Assembly (NCBI GenBank): GCA_947561395.2
Contig: OX387184.1
Location: 42,522,766 to 42,586,765 of the forward strand
Reading direction: 5' to 3'
DNA length: 64,000 nucleotides
Origin: Buxus sempervirens
Taxonomy: Eukaryota > Streptophyta > Magnoliopsida > Buxales > Buxaceae
Each line of letters begins with the position of its first letter. The stretch's first letter is position 1. Below are positions 1-12,136 of this stretch, piece after piece. The notes beneath the pieces are model-generated. The model saw nothing but the letters and a program-made list of their open reading frames with translations, did no database searches and had not been told where the DNA came from. The translations under genes and the position numbers were made by a program.

Positions 1-600
1 CGAATCACAGGGAATTGAGACTACAACCGCACGAAGCTTAGATTTCAGAGAGGAAGAGAAAGGGAAAAGGAAAAGAAGACAGCACCTTTCATTGCCACTT
101 TCCGCCAAAACCCTAATTGGTTCTGCATTCTCTTTTCTCTTTCTACTTTCCTCTCTTTCTGTCTCTCTCTCAACCCTAATTGGGAGAAACATAAGTGAAA
201 AAGGAAAAGAAAAAGAAGAGAGTGGAGGGGTTTTAACCGGCAGTTGATCTTCGAAGGAGATGAGCTCTGTTCTTCTCTTCCGTAAGCTTCGTTCTTCTCT
301 TCTGCAAACCAAGCTCGTTCTTCTCTTCCGCAAGCCAAGCCTTCTTCTTCTGCAGTGGAGGCTTTTTTCGTTCTCTCTCCTTTGAAGAATCACAAAAACA
401 CGAATTCCGTGTTTAGGTAGTGCTACAGTGACGACCTAAATTTAAGTCGTCACTGTAGCACTTCTTAAAGTTTAAGGATTTCAAATAGGGATAGGTAATC
501 TGCTGGAGGGTCGTTTTTGTCAAAATCTTTATTTTGATTCCCTATTTTAAAGATGAAGAGCCTTATGGTAGGCTGCTGCTAGTGCTCTTAGTAAATTACA
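1..600. other. CT/GA-rich leader and possible MITE, no gene
   Basis: The first 400 bases are purine/pyrimidine-biased and hold several CCCTAATT words typical of plant promoters and 5' leaders. They give only a low-complexity minus-strand reading frame (45-338), which I do not accept as a gene. From about 419 to 595 the sequence changes to a 44 bp palindrome followed by words common at MITE ends (GCTGCTGCTAGTGCTCTTA near 575). This may be a small non-autonomous DNA transposon, but no matching opposite end or target duplication was found. Confidence 0.3.
419..462. repeat. 44 bp near-perfect palindrome
   Basis: Two 17-base arms, AGTGCTACAGTGACGAC and its complement, surround a CTAAATTTAA centre that is itself almost palindromic, leaving a single mismatch. 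The structure could extrude as a cruciform or form an RNA hairpin. CTACAGTGA words of this sort occur in plant MITEs, so this is probably the internal or terminal hairpin of one. Confidence 0.7.
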
Positions 601-3600
601 AAAAATATTTTACCCCCTTTGAAATTTTAGAAATTTAAAGCTTAAAGAACTTTTAAGATTTTCACTTTTTCCCCTAAACCTTAAATTCTCTTTCTAAAGT
701 CTCGGTTTATTTTATTTTAAAACTTTTTATTGTCCACATGTTAGTTAGTTACGAATTTGAGTTATGTTATAAATTCTATATTTTAAGGAAATGACTACTC
801 TAATGGTATGCATGAGGTTGATTATGTACGTGCATACATTTATATATAATAAAAAATATATATTTATGAATATTAAAATTGTTTACATTACACCCTAAAA
901 TAAAATAATAATGAATGTGTAAGTAAATTAATTCTATATGTAAGTAAAATATTATTGTTTTTTTTTTTTTGCATTTATAATCCTAATTAAAGATATATCA
1001 TATTTTTACACCTTCATTTTTATCTTTATCTTTATCTTAAAATATATTTTTGTCATAACACATATCATATCTTGACTTTTGCATGGGACCCAAAAGGACT
1101 ATTGACGAAAATTAGATACTATATTATTTTATTTACTCATTCATTATAATATATTATACTGTATTATATTATATTTAAAATATAATATTTTTTAAGAAAC
1201 TTAATTACTAATATTAATTTTTAAGTCTATTAGGAAAATTAAAATACATTTAATAACATAATTATATTATTATCAACTAGGGATATTTTCTTAAATGTTG
1301 TTCAGTATAATAATACGTGGTATTTTTCTAATTTTATATTAGAAAAATAATGTTCTTCATGAAATATTATAATGGCCTTTTAATTTTACAGTCATGTTTG
1401 AACTCAAGTTTTACGTATGCCACTCTCTTTCCTCCACGTTGTATTGTTTTTAACTTTTAGTATCCTAAACTACTTGAACTTGAAATCTTTTTTAGATCCG
1501 GAGCCTCTCAAACACCAATTTCTCTCTCCTTCACCTAACTAACTACTTCCTTTTTCTGCCAATTTTCTTGTGGAACTCATGTAGAAGCCTCAAACACCAA
1601 ATTATTTTTTCTCTACTTTCTCTTTTCTCCAATTTTCCTTATGGGTCCCATATTGATCAATATATAAAGAGATAGAAATATATTATTAAAAATATAGAAG
1701 GCGATAGAAATATATTATTTAAAAATGTATTTATTAAAAACAGAAAAGAGATACCCCATCATCTCTAGGAATTGATTTGAAGGAATTTGTATCTAATAGC
1801 AAATAAAACAAGATAAAACAATAAGATGAAAAGATAGGAACAAGATATATATTTAGTATACAAAATATACAAAAATGTTCCCACTTAACATATAAAATAA
1901 TATGTTTAACAAATTAAAAATATATTATGAAACGTATGAAACTGATGTTAATATTTTGTTTAAAAAATATGTTAAATAAGATACGAAACATATGATAAAG
2001 GCATAAGAAAAAAACATAAAGAAAACTACAGCAGTACCAAACTACTGCTATATTCTTTTAATAGAAAAGACTATTATATATTATTTAATAATGTGTTATT
2101 AAAATAAAAAAAAGGTGTTCCTGTGCCGGATAGAACAACTAGTTAGGTAAGTATAGGCAATTAAATGAGAGATAAAAACAAAGAGAAATAAAAATGAAGG
2201 GCAATTTGAGCAATGGTAGGAAGTTATATATGTGCAAGGAGATAAATGTAAATAGAAGTAAAAGTGAAGGATTTTTTGGACAATAGGAGGTAGTTACAAA
2301 CATATAAGTGATTAACTAGGAGCTAAAAGTGTATAGATGAAAAATGTGAGGTAATTTGAGTATCAAATATCAGTCGAGAATCTTGAGGGTTCTATTTATA
2401 ATTATAATATTATAGAATAGATTATAAAGTTCCAACCAAATTATACAAGAAAAATATTCAGAAGACAGCCAACCTTGCTTCCCATTTTATATAGGGAGTT
2501 TCTGGAATATGTCATCCTAAAAACAATCCACACTGCCTGAATGGTAAAGCTGGATTCTGGATTAATCATGAACAAAAATAAATCACTCTTAAAAAACACC
2601 ATAAAAAAGTTTTAAAAAAAAAAACCCAGAAATGGAAAGAACAAGCACGCACACCACTTAATGACACACATGTATCATTACGACATTAATCAAGACTGCC
2701 CACAAGCTAAGCATGCTTCTGGATTAGTCATGAAAATTATACATCACTGTTAAACAAGACACCAAAAATGTCTAAACTAATAAAAAAGCAATAACAAACT
2801 CAAAAAATGCTTATAAATGACTAAATGACCAAGTACAATTATGGGTACTGACTAAGTCATGGATCCCTTGTACAACGTGCTCACACGTTTGTATGAATTG
2901 GTGCATGGGTGTTTTGGGGGGGCGGGGTTGTTGTTGTGTCCAATTGTTCATGTATATGCTTTTGTGTATAAATAAGAGATATATCTTGAATACGACATAA
3001 TTATCCATCTTCACCCATCACTATAACTGAGGCATCTTTAAGACTTTCTGATATGAAACAAGAGAATTAAACATTATATTTCATTCATTGGCACAAAAGT
3101 ATACAAAAAATATTCTGACAGTTTTCTGATTGTCATGTCTAATTCTATTAAAGCTTACAGGTGACCAAATGGTTTCTTCTTATCATGTTTCTTAAGTATT
3201 CATCTTCTTCATCAGTCTTATGAATATTCCTTTTAGACGTCACCATACATTATTCAACCCAAGTTAGGACATTAGAGAAGGTAAGGCTAAGTTCTCCGTG
3301 TAGAGTGTGTAAAGTTCCCAACTAACCACTCCATTTGTACCTGATTGGAAACAAGTAAAATAGACTGGTATATCCATCTTCTTTTCAGAGAAAATGGGGA
3401 TTCAACATTTATTCTACGAAGAAAAAATTGGTATTATCTCTAACATTACACTTTTTCTTGGTGCATTATAATTTCTCCTCTTTTCCAACCCTCCTTGTGG
3501 CCCATTGTGCTCCTATTTTCCTGAACTACCACTTTTCTTTGGCTTAGCTTACAAAATTCCAGTTTTCATCTCTCGTGTGCTATATATCAATTCATTATAA

Positions 3601-4250
3601 TCACACGCTTTTGCTCCTTTTTAGCAATCTACATAACATTGCTCTGTTTTATACCCTTAGTGCTACAAATATTGAGTTTTATGTAAATTTCTCTGCACCA
3701 TATTACCGTTGCCTGTCATCTTTCCAAAACATTGATTTCAAGACCCTTCCCATTATATCAAATTAGCAATGTGACCCAGAGTTATTCTACCATGATATAG
3801 CTTGCTACACTCTGTAATGCATTTTCAAATGCAACATATTAATGCTTCCTAAAGCTACAAATTAAATAAGTTTTATTCTGTTAGATTCCCACTCTTAAAT
3901 TACTCCTTAGGTTGAAAGTCTTTCGGTTGCCCTTTATTTTGTCAGAATTTTTCTTTATCTCAATCCAATTATTTCAATTTCCTGTTGTATTAGTACCGCT
4001 GTAGATTTAACCGCCTTTCAGTTAACAGGAAAAAAAAAATTGAACAACATCAAAGGAGCCTCCTAAAAATCTAAGAAAAATAACTAACAAGGGAGCATGA
4101 AGACTTGCATCCCATTGAAATGACTACAACTGCCAGAATGATTTTGAACTTCTGATAGAGCATGAATTGAACACTGCTAAATAACTAGAACACGTAAAAG
4201 AAAAATTAGTGCACCAAAGCTAATAGATTCAGAATTGCAAGCTTGCTCTT
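600..4250. other. AT-rich intergenic DNA
   Basis: This is AT-rich DNA with poly-A/T runs and scattered short frames. I see no splice-consistent coding region, RNA gene or bounded repeat. The short frames near 2811-3014 and 3575-3766 are low-complexity or have no recognisable family. Confidence 0.4.
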
Positions 4251-4252
4251 AC

Positions 4253-4342
4253 ATGTTGGTCCTTACTCTGTGGAAATTGCTTGTAGTCTGGCAATTTATG
4301 GAATGCTTGCTTATCTTGCTGTTTAGTTATGAGAAGCTGCAG
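4253..4342 (-). CDS. Unassigned coding-like exon (30 codons)
   Basis: On the minus strand a TTTTACAG acceptor precedes 90 bases of open frame, followed by a GTAAGAG donor. Both ends are in phase 0. The 30 residues are rich in K, Q and H and include the peptide HKLPDYKQFPQSKDQH, which looks like real protein rather than random translation. I do not recognise the family, and no partner exon could be joined with confidence. It could be an internal exon of an otherwise undetected minus-strand gene, a gene fragment carried by a transposon, or chance. Confidence 0.25.
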
Positions 4343-4714
4343 CTGTAAAACCAAAAACAGAATTTTTTATAACGAAATAGATACTGGAAACAATGAAATA
4401 TATACTCTATATCTACAAAAATAAGGACTGTTGTAAAAATGATGTGGTGCCAGGGCTGGGGATGGGGAATCTTAGGAATTAGTTAAGTAAGCAACAACAA
4501 AAATCTATGCATAAACAACAGAAAAACAAAAAGAGAAATCCATACATAAACTAATAGGTGATATTCCAAGCATCCATAATTTTAGTTAACACCAAGAGGC
4601 ACAGTTAAATGATCACATCATACGTGGAAATAAAAAAGAAATGAGAGAGAGAGAGAGACCTAGCAAGCTGATAATTTGCATTATTATGATGGTAGGTAAA
4701 AAGGCCTACTTATA

Positions 4715-4939
4715 ATGTGGATCAACGAGAGGGTCCTTGAAAGTGAAGGCATTGCACCAGCACAAGATCCTACCCATATAACTTCCTTCATAGAGCAAGT
4801 CATTACAAAGTTACAAATGGATCACTCCCAAATGAAAATATATGCAATGCAGAAAGAAATTCGGAAGATGCTTATAGAAGAACCAAGGCTAATACAGTTA
4901 TACAAAACAATACAAGTTTCAAACATAATAAATGAATGA
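4715..4939 (+). CDS. Unassigned small ORF, coding-like
   Basis: A 74-codon plus-strand frame encodes a helix-forming, charged sequence (SFIEQVITKLQMDHSQMK, then IRKMLIEEPRLIQLYKTIQ). Its composition is protein-like, unlike neighbouring AT-driven frames. The reading could also end at a GT donor just after the codons for TIQ near 4914, making it an exon. No family is recognised, no acceptor is obvious upstream, and the neighbouring coding-like exon at 4253-4342 lies on the opposite strand, so the two cannot belong to one transcript. It may be a pseudogene fragment. Confidence 0.2.
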   Translation: MWINERVLESEGIAPAQDPTHITSFIEQVITKLQMDHSQMKIYAMQKEIRKMLIEEPRLIQLYKTIQVSNIINE

Positions 4940-5799
4940 AACGTTTTTATCACAAACGGTCTGCTAGCTGTGGAAACCGTTGTAGCAGCCAAGTCAGTCC
5001 CCTTATAGCCACCTGTTTTCATAGAAGAAATGAATGAGCAAATATGACAACTTGTAAGGGTAAGTTACCACTGTTGTTGCAAATACGTGGACAAAGATTG
5101 AAAGTCATATGAGAAACTTAAGCATCCAGCCAAATGGTTTAGTCAACCTTTGACACTAGCAGAAGGCAAAATGTTCAATGCATGCAAAAAAAAAAAAAAA
5201 TACATTTCATATGAGAGGCAGATACAGTAGATACAAACAATGATTAGTCAGATGATTGCAGAGAATATACCTGAAATCATTAAGTAGTCAAACTGCAATA
5301 ACTGGTCTCAGAGCCATTACTGTCATTTTAATTATTTCGATCACAGCAGAAAATATTAGATCTCACCTTTCTATTTTCTGATCAGATTACATATAGGTAA
5401 TAGGGAGTGTGTTCATTAAGAAGGATCACTCAAAAAAGTGGGGCTCAGAAAATCATCTTCACATGTGAAATCCAAATCATACCAGGAACTAATATGCCAA
5501 TGATCAATGATTTGAACCAAAAAACATCCATATGGATTATACCATGGAAAACTATCACATGTCAACACAATAGTGTCATTAAAGGAAGTCACTAAGGTGC
5601 CTAGGCTACTAGGAAATTTTTTGCAAACAAAAGCAATGCTGGCCTGGGCATGATCTTGAAGCAATTTCACAGGCTAATTAATTACAGAGACCTGAAATTT
5701 TTTTATCTTAGTAATTAACTGTAAAATTTAGAATATATAAATAATAATAACATATATTATGTTATTAATAGAAAAAACATCACATAATTGCATAGTTCT

Positions 5800-5970
5800 A
5801 ACTTATTACTGTAAACCCAGACGTCCTGGGTTCAAAACCTCCTGCTGGTGATCTCTAACTTAAATTATACATGGGCCTTGCGGGTGGGTTCATGTATCCG
5901 GGGGTTTACTTCCCTAGGATGGGTCCAATTGAGCCCCTGCATTGGGTTGGTTCCCATGTTACACAAAAAA
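5800..5970 (+). mobile_element. tRNA-derived SINE-like sequence
   Basis: A GGTTCAAAACC word (5829-5839) matches the RNA polymerase III B-box consensus GGTTCRANNCC, in the context GTCCTGGGTTCAAAACC usual for plant tRNA-derived SINEs. It is followed by a G/C-richer body (TTGCGGGTGGGTTCATGTA) and an A-rich tail (ACAAAAAATAAAAAACCC). A good A-box and target duplications were not found, so it may be a 5'-damaged copy. Confidence 0.4.
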
Positions 5971-6034
5971 TAAAAAACCCATAAAAATAAGGTACTCAAA
6001 CAACTAATTAAGCCCTTTCTCTGTGTTTATGCAA

Positions 6035-8617
6035 TGCCCGGTATTTTTCTTAATATTATAACCTGAGAATTTTGGGGATGCGTGCACTAATCCAAATTTT
6101 ATTTTAAATAGGGGATACTGTGGAGGATTAGTAACCCAAATCTTGGAAGGATCCAATGGCTAGATTCTATTTGGTAAGGTAAGGAAAATTTATTTTATTT
6201 ACTTTAATCTTATTGGTTGGATGCTATTTTATAAAGATAAGAGGATTTTTATTATTTTATTTTCAAATTTTATTGGTTGTTTAGGGATGCGTGGTAGATG
6301 GGCGATACATAGGATCATCTTGGGTTTTAAAAATAGGGTCTTAATCCCCTTTGTGCTATGGTTTAAAATTAGAAAGAGGAAATTTGTTTGTGGGTGGCGG
6401 CTGGAGCAAAAGAGAAAGAACTACCACGATCAAAGCTTTTGAATCTGGGAGAAGCTTGATTTTATTTCTTTTGGTGGATTTACTGCTGGTGATTAGATGA
6501 AATCGTTGTGAAGATTTTTCATTCGAAGTTGTTTGATCTCCAATTAAGTAGTAATCCTTGTAAACTCCAAAAGTGCATGGCTTCATGTTTTAAGTGATAA
6601 AATGATCTTTTGATGGATTTATATGGTTTAGTTTTGGAGATATTGTATGGAATTGGTGTTCTGAAAAGATAACAGCATGTACCTTTGATTATAAATTGTT
6701 TTGATGAGGAAATCAATGTGTTTACTGATTTTATGTGAATTAATTGAATCATATTGGTGATTGACAACTTATGGATGTTATTGGAATGGTTTTTCCATTA
6801 TTTAGAACCTACTTTGAAGAGGTTTATGTTGGTTGGACCAATGGATTGATGTTTGATGAAGTAGAACCAGAAACACAGTCAAATAACCCAGATTTTGCCG
6901 TCACGCTCGAACCGCACTCCAGCAACCATCGAGCACACATCCAACCCTTTGTTTTGTTCTTTGCGCTAGTCCCACGCTCGGGCATGAGACAAGCGCTGTC
7001 AAAAATAATTGCAGATCCTGCAGAACCTGAGAGTCACACTAGAGACCGCTTGATCCAGCGCTTAAGTGACAAGCCTTTCCTTTGATTATCCCAAACTGCC
7101 CGACCAGCACCTCATGTGCGCTCAAGTGAGAAAACCCAAAAATAATTACCCTTCAATGCTTGTCCTGCACTATACCGGCACTCTAGCGTGACCCCTTCTT
7201 GCACGTAACCCTAGGCTTGAGTGGCCCTTCGCGCTTGGCTACCTAGAACCTTGTTTTCTTTGGCGCTCGACCCCCCTCTGACCCATGCTCAAGCACTAAA
7301 CCACCAGATTTCAAAATACCTACTTTTTCAAAATAAAACTGACTTAAAGCTTCTAAATGATTTCTAAACTTTTATGAGGAGATTTTAAATGTGTTTTGGC
7401 TTTTGGAAACATTCAAAAAGGACTTCAAATTGGTTTTATTAGTTTTATGGAGCTTATGGTTTTAACTGGGGATTTTTTAGATACTGGTTGTTCCTCCATG
7501 ATGGAATGAGTTGTTTTGTTGCTTTTCCTCCATGAAAGAGTGACTTCTACCATAAGAGCAACGTTATTTAGGTTTCTTCCATGAGGGAGTGACTTATACC
7601 ATGATGGCAAGATTGGGTATCTGGTTTTGGTTTAGCTTGTGTCTAGCAGGCTTAGTTTATTGTGGATCCATAGTTTAGCTAAATAGTTAAATGAACCGGT
7701 CTTTGTTTGGTTGAAACTTGGTTTCCATTTATACGTTTTCTCCATAATGAAGAGGCTATTCCATGAGAGAATGAGCTGTAGCAATCCACTTCCACCATGA
7801 GGGTTAGGTCTTTTGTTTAGATATGCTATAGTTTTTGTTCTTGACTGGATTATAGCTACCAACCCTTCAATGATTAGTTGGGTTCTCTACAATAAGTTGA
7901 TGTCCAAAACATTGAGTAGGCCAGCTTCACAAATAAGACGTGAAGTGTCAGTTGATCCAGAGTTGACCTCTCAAAGAAGTCATATTTCACGAGTCCCATG
8001 AATTCACATAGTTTTGATTGGATTTGAATGGTTTGGCACTATTACTTGGTTTACATTTGGAAATATTTGTGGACTTCATCTTACTGCTTATGATTACATG
8101 TTTATCAGATTGGAACTACTGTTTTATTGAAACTCATGAAAAGAATGTTGGAAATATAGATGGACTGCTTTTAATTTCAAGCATGTTGTTACTGGGATTT
8201 ATATCTCGTACCGTTGTTTTAAAATGTTTTGTTTTTAGATCTTCCTAGTGAGGACATACCTGACAGGTAGAACATCCCAAGGCCGAAGACTTGGTAGAGA
8301 AGGATCAATATTATTTTTTTCTTGTGTAGGATTGATTCCACTATGTTTTTAGATGGGCTTTTTAGTAGGATTTTATTCTATTTCATTGGAGGATTGCTAT
8401 CATCGATCTTAGTGAGTTGAGAGTTTAGTTGATCTTCATTTATCTAGACATGTTATAGAGGATTACGATTTACTTTTGTTTCATGTTTCCGCAATTGATT
8501 GAGGTACTAATGAAATTTTTAAGTTAGCATACTCCGATTAATTTATGGGAACTAATTTCTTTTGTCTGGATATTAGTTGCTTTGGCCCCACAAGGTCCAC
8601 ACCTTAGAATATCGACC
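6035..8617 (+). mobile_element. LTR remnant, family D
   Basis: The sequence begins TGCCCGGTATTTTT and carries the same ordered modules as the other LTRs in this window. These are a GC-rich CGCTCGA/GCGCTCAA island (6900-7290), repeated CCATGA-type words (7490-7800), a GTGGATCCATAG palindrome flanked by TTAGCT (7620-7690), a GGGATTTATATCTC hairpin (8194-8207), and a TTTTGTTTTTAG acceptor-like site (8220-8239). No target duplication was found and the 3' end is lost near 8600. The open frame 6771-7085 lies across the GC island and is not a gene. Confidence 0.55.
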
Positions 8618-8751
8618 ACTACTTCCTAGAGTTCTTGATATATATATTCAAGAAGCCTCGTCTCGCCTTCACTTCCCCATCCCCCATTCCTCCATAACTG
8701 ATCATACCAGTTATTTTTACTTTATTGTTTCCTACAAGTTCATCTGTGCCC

Positions 8752-8785
8752 CCTCTCTCTCTCTCTCCCTCTCCCTCTCTCTCTT
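8752..8785. repeat. (CT)n microsatellite
   Basis: An almost uninterrupted CT dinucleotide run with two CCCT interruptions. It lies in otherwise featureless DNA between two family D LTR pieces. Confidence 0.85.
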
Positions 8786-9534
8786 ATCTATGCTCCATGA
8801 TCAATTTTTGACTCTCTTTCATCAATTTTTTATATATACTTGGACCTCCTACCTCGCTTTCCTCAATTTCAATCTCTCTTATTATTTTTGTTAATATATA
8901 ATGGATTTCACATTTTTTTAGTTTCATTGTTTCATAAGTTATCCCCATGCTTCTTTTAATATGGTGCATCATTACATTGTGATTAATTAATATGTTACAG
9001 TAAGCGGTCCTTGCAATACAATTTAGGTGCATTAGCGAAACACCAAAACATTACTATGACACTTGACCTCATCTAAAAGAATTTGGAACCAAACGAAAAC
9101 GGCCATAGTCCATTCAAACATTTAATAGTGATTATTAAGAATAAACATTCAATGATTTCTTGTATATCCAATACCAGTTTTGAATTCAAACAAAGCAAAT
9201 ATAAATTTTTCCCAAGAGCTTAAGTAACGACTCAAAGTCTAATAAAGATAAAATAATAAAACTAAAGTAATTTCTTTCCCAGACACATCACATCCTTGAA
9301 TAATTATATTTCCTTCCTATAAAATGTTAAATAGAGGGAGTGAGCAACCACAATGCTCAGTAAGGATAATTCATCATCTTTCCACATGTAATTAAAGCAT
9401 CGTTTATTTCATTTTAATTTGATTAGTTTTTTTTAATTATTTAACTAACCAATAAACTTTAATAATAAGAATAGCCAAATAAATTCTTACAACCACACAT
9501 AGCACAAACCCACAGCAGTTGTTATTTTAATTAT

Positions 9535-9814
9535 TGGAAGTTATTTTGATGTTATAGAGAGTTTTAAGAGTTAGTTGAACCTTGATATCCAGACATTTGT
9601 TTATTAGATGGTTGATGATTTATTTGACTCATGTTTCCGCAAATTGAAAAATTAATCAAAGTATAAGTTTATTAGCGTACTCGATGTGATAATTGATATA
9701 TTTAAGTGCTGTTATTAAATTTTATTGTCTCAATATTAGTTGCTTTGGGCCCACAATTCTAGCACTTGGATTTGGAATTATGTTTTTAAATAAGTCCGGA
9801 TCAGGGGGGCTACA
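9535..9814 (+). mobile_element. 3' end of a second family D LTR
   Basis: This stretch repeats, with divergence, the terminal part of the LTR at about 8400-8600. Shared words include TCATGTTTCCGCAA, a TTAGCGTACTC/TTAGCATACTC pair and ATTAGTTGCTTTGG. It continues to a plausible LTR end at GGGGGGCTACA (9804-9814). The 900 bases between the two pieces show no gene. Confidence 0.5.
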
Positions 9815-10229
9815 AAATATGTGACCTAGCAAACAAGTCATCACACAATCAGCCAAGAACCTTCATTTTAGCTGTTCCAAACTAACCCATGATCCAAATT
9901 CCACATCTCTTTATCAGTCCAAAAGAAAAATATCATAATAACACCCCCATAAGGAATGCTTAAAAACCAAATTAATAGCATTCCAGTCCCTATAACATGC
10001 AGTCCAAAAACTGTTCAAATATGAAACACAAAATCACAACATTAACTAATATAACATCAAATAAAAATTTCAGACTTAGAGAAAACATGTGCATATAAAC
10101 TCGTTCTAATCGGGATTTGCGTGATTTTCAAGTGTTGAGCCGTATGTGCCACAATACCTTTGTGTAAATAGAAAGGGGGTTTTATTACCAGTGGTTTTGT
10201 GTTTTGGGACTGGAGTAATTACTGAAAGT

Positions 10230-11058
10230 ACATGAGGTACTGTTCTGGTCTGGAGTGACTTGTGTTGAGCTGTGTTGTGTTATACATGATGATGGATATG
10301 TTTGGTTTAATGTGATGTCAAAGTTGAGTTTATACGACGGTTTTTCTGTTTTGGTTTAGCTTGTCCTGGATCCATGTCTAAGCTTATTAATGTGATGGTA
10401 TTGTTTGTTGGTGTAATTGCATGGCCTTGTGTGTTGCCACGACTGGTGTAGAGTAGCCAGAAACCCTAAGTAGGTCTGGTTGTCAATGCCGAAACCCGGA
10501 GTAGGCCGGCATTGGATGACGATACCCTGAGTAGGCCGTCATTTCAGAGTTTCCGATACCCTGAGTAGGCCGGAACTGTGTACATGGAGGTGTGGAGGTC
10601 TACTTGGCATGTTAATTAACCAATAAAACAGTAGGCATAACATTGACCTTTCGTGGTTTAATCGGCATTGTAGTTATTGTTGTGGAAAAATTTTGATTGG
10701 AACTTGAATCTAAAATTCTGAATTATTTTATCGACTTATTTGTGTTCGCTATTTATCGTGGCATGTATTTATAACTGATGATAACTATTTCTGCATGCAT
10801 ATGCTACTCGCTGAGATATTCGTATCTCATTCTATCGTTTCTATTTTGTTTTTCAGATACTCTTGGAGAGCTCGATACTTGCGGGTAGATATTTAGTCAT
10901 GTGAGTTATTTCAGTTGGGTTTATTTTAGCACATTCTTTTCTATAGTTTTACTGTATATTCATTTTTTCCTTCACTCTAATATTGCGATCCTGTGTCACT
11001 TATTAACCTCTGGAGACAAGCTATGGATTTTCTATGTAACTCGGATCTGGGGCGTTAC
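10230..11058 (+). mobile_element. 5'-truncated solo LTR, family A
   Basis: From about 10230 the sequence parallels the complete LTR at 31439-33660: TTCTGGTCTGGAGTGAC, an array of CCCTGAGTAGGCCG repeats (10455-10575), CTGGATCCATGTCTAAGCTT, the GAGATATTCGTATCTC hairpin (10813-10828), TTTTGTTTTTCAGATAC, and the terminal GGGCGTTACA (end 11058). Gypsy integrase sequence resumes at the next base, so the LTR once inserted into a gypsy element. The left half of the LTR and the left gypsy flank are gone. Confidence 0.75.
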
Positions 11059-11507
11059 AGTCACCAATGAAAGGAATATTCAGGTTCGGTAAGAAAGGAA
11101 AATTGGCTCCAAGTTATATCAGTCCATTTGAGGTCCTCAAGAGGGTTGTTACGGTGGCTTATAAGATTGCTATAACTTATCGGCTATCGATCATTTACAA
11201 CATTTTTCATGTGTCGATACTTAGAAAGTATAAACCAAATCCTTTTCATATTTTAGACTAGCAATCAGTACCGATTAATGATGATGTCACTCGTATGGAG
11301 CAGTCTATCCGTATTTTGGATCGAAAAAAATATATGTTATGAGAAAAAAAATAATTGCATTAGTTAAAGTTCAATGAAGCCATTAGGATGAGTCAAAAAC
11401 TTCTTAGGAACAAGAAGATAAGATTCAGGAGTTGTACCCTCACTTGCTCTCAAACGAAGGTATGAAAAATTTCAGAGACGAAATTTCATTTCAAGAGGGT
11501 AGAATAT
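11059..11507 (+). pseudogene. Ty3/gypsy integrase C-terminus, decayed
   Basis: The translation starts SPMKGIFRFGKKGKLAPSYI and continues ISPFEVLKR, VAYKIAI, then YNIFHVSILRKYKPNP. This is the conserved tail of Ty3/gypsy (chromovirus-like) integrases. After a stop at 11259-11261 the frame goes on with QSIRILDRKK, IIALVKVQ and EQEDKIQELYPHLLSN, the usual end of the polyprotein, but broken by several stops. In life the integrase joins element cDNA to host DNA in the nucleus. This copy is dead: its upstream part is replaced by an LTR and it carries stop codons. The plus-strand order (integrase tail, purine-rich tract, LTR start) is normal. Confidence 0.85.
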
Positions 11508-11980
11508 GATGACCCGGTTCAAACAGGTGACTTGGATCAGGTTAGAAGTTTGACCTGGTCAAATTCATGTGTTTAAATGGGTTCTCGTGGTGTGGTGTAT
11601 GTTTTAACCATGCATACACACACTATATCAAAGCTTTAATTTAAACCCTAACAACCCTTCTTTCTCTCACTATTCAAACCCTCCTCTATTCTCTCCCCTC
11701 TCAATGCACTCATTCCTCCCTCATCTTCTCTTTCCCTCCTATATTCTCATCTCCCATCCCAACACCCTCCAATGCTCTCTCCCTCTCTCATATTTTCTCT
11801 CCTTCATCCCAGTCTCTTCCCTACCCCTTATCACTACCACATCATATTCTTTAGCTTTTTATTGATTTTCTTTTGCTTGCCATCTATTGAAGAAAGTGAA
11901 GAGCACAAGATTGGTTAGAAAATATAGAAGAAGAGTGTTTCGTTCTAGAGACAATTTGAAGCATTAGGTAAGGGGTTTTC
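11508..11980 (+). mobile_element. 3' LTR (start) of the gypsy remnant
   Basis: Directly after a purine-rich AAGAGGGTAGAA stretch (likely polypurine tract, 11495-11506) comes TGATGACCCGGTTCAAAC, a start typical of gypsy chromovirus LTRs. A long CT-rich leader (11650-11830) and a donor-like AGGTAAGGGG (11966-11975) follow. The 3' end of the LTR was not located, so the end given is a minimum. Confidence 0.5.
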
Positions 11981-12094
11981 ATTTTTTAATTGTTTTAATG
12001 CTTGTTTGTTGTATATATAAAATTTATTAGAAAGAAAAAGAAAAATTATGTTGGAATGTATTTTGTTATGTGATGTATTAATCACACGATTTCT

Positions 12095-12096
<2 letters not shown>

Positions 12097-12130
<34 letters not shown>
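12097..12130. repeat. (AT)17 microsatellite
   Basis: A perfect alternating AT run of about 34 bases. Confidence 0.9.

Positions 12131-12136
<6 letters not shown>

Noticed and set aside
45..338. 97-residue minus-strand frame near the left edge
   Set aside because: Low-complexity translation of CT/GA-rich DNA, with no recognised domain and no splice or start context.
5416..5670. 84-residue minus-strand frame
   Set aside because: It looks partly protein-like, but it has no recognised motif or splice context, and its opposite strand is equally open.
6771..7085. 105-codon plus-strand frame
   Set aside because: It spans the GC island of a family D LTR. The length follows from lower AT content, and no protein family is recognisable.
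10455..10575. CRISPR-like appearance of regularly spaced CCCTGAGTAGGCCG repeats
   Set aside because: A plant LTR with degenerate, unevenly spaced units recurring in a second LTR copy. CRISPR arrays do not occur here.
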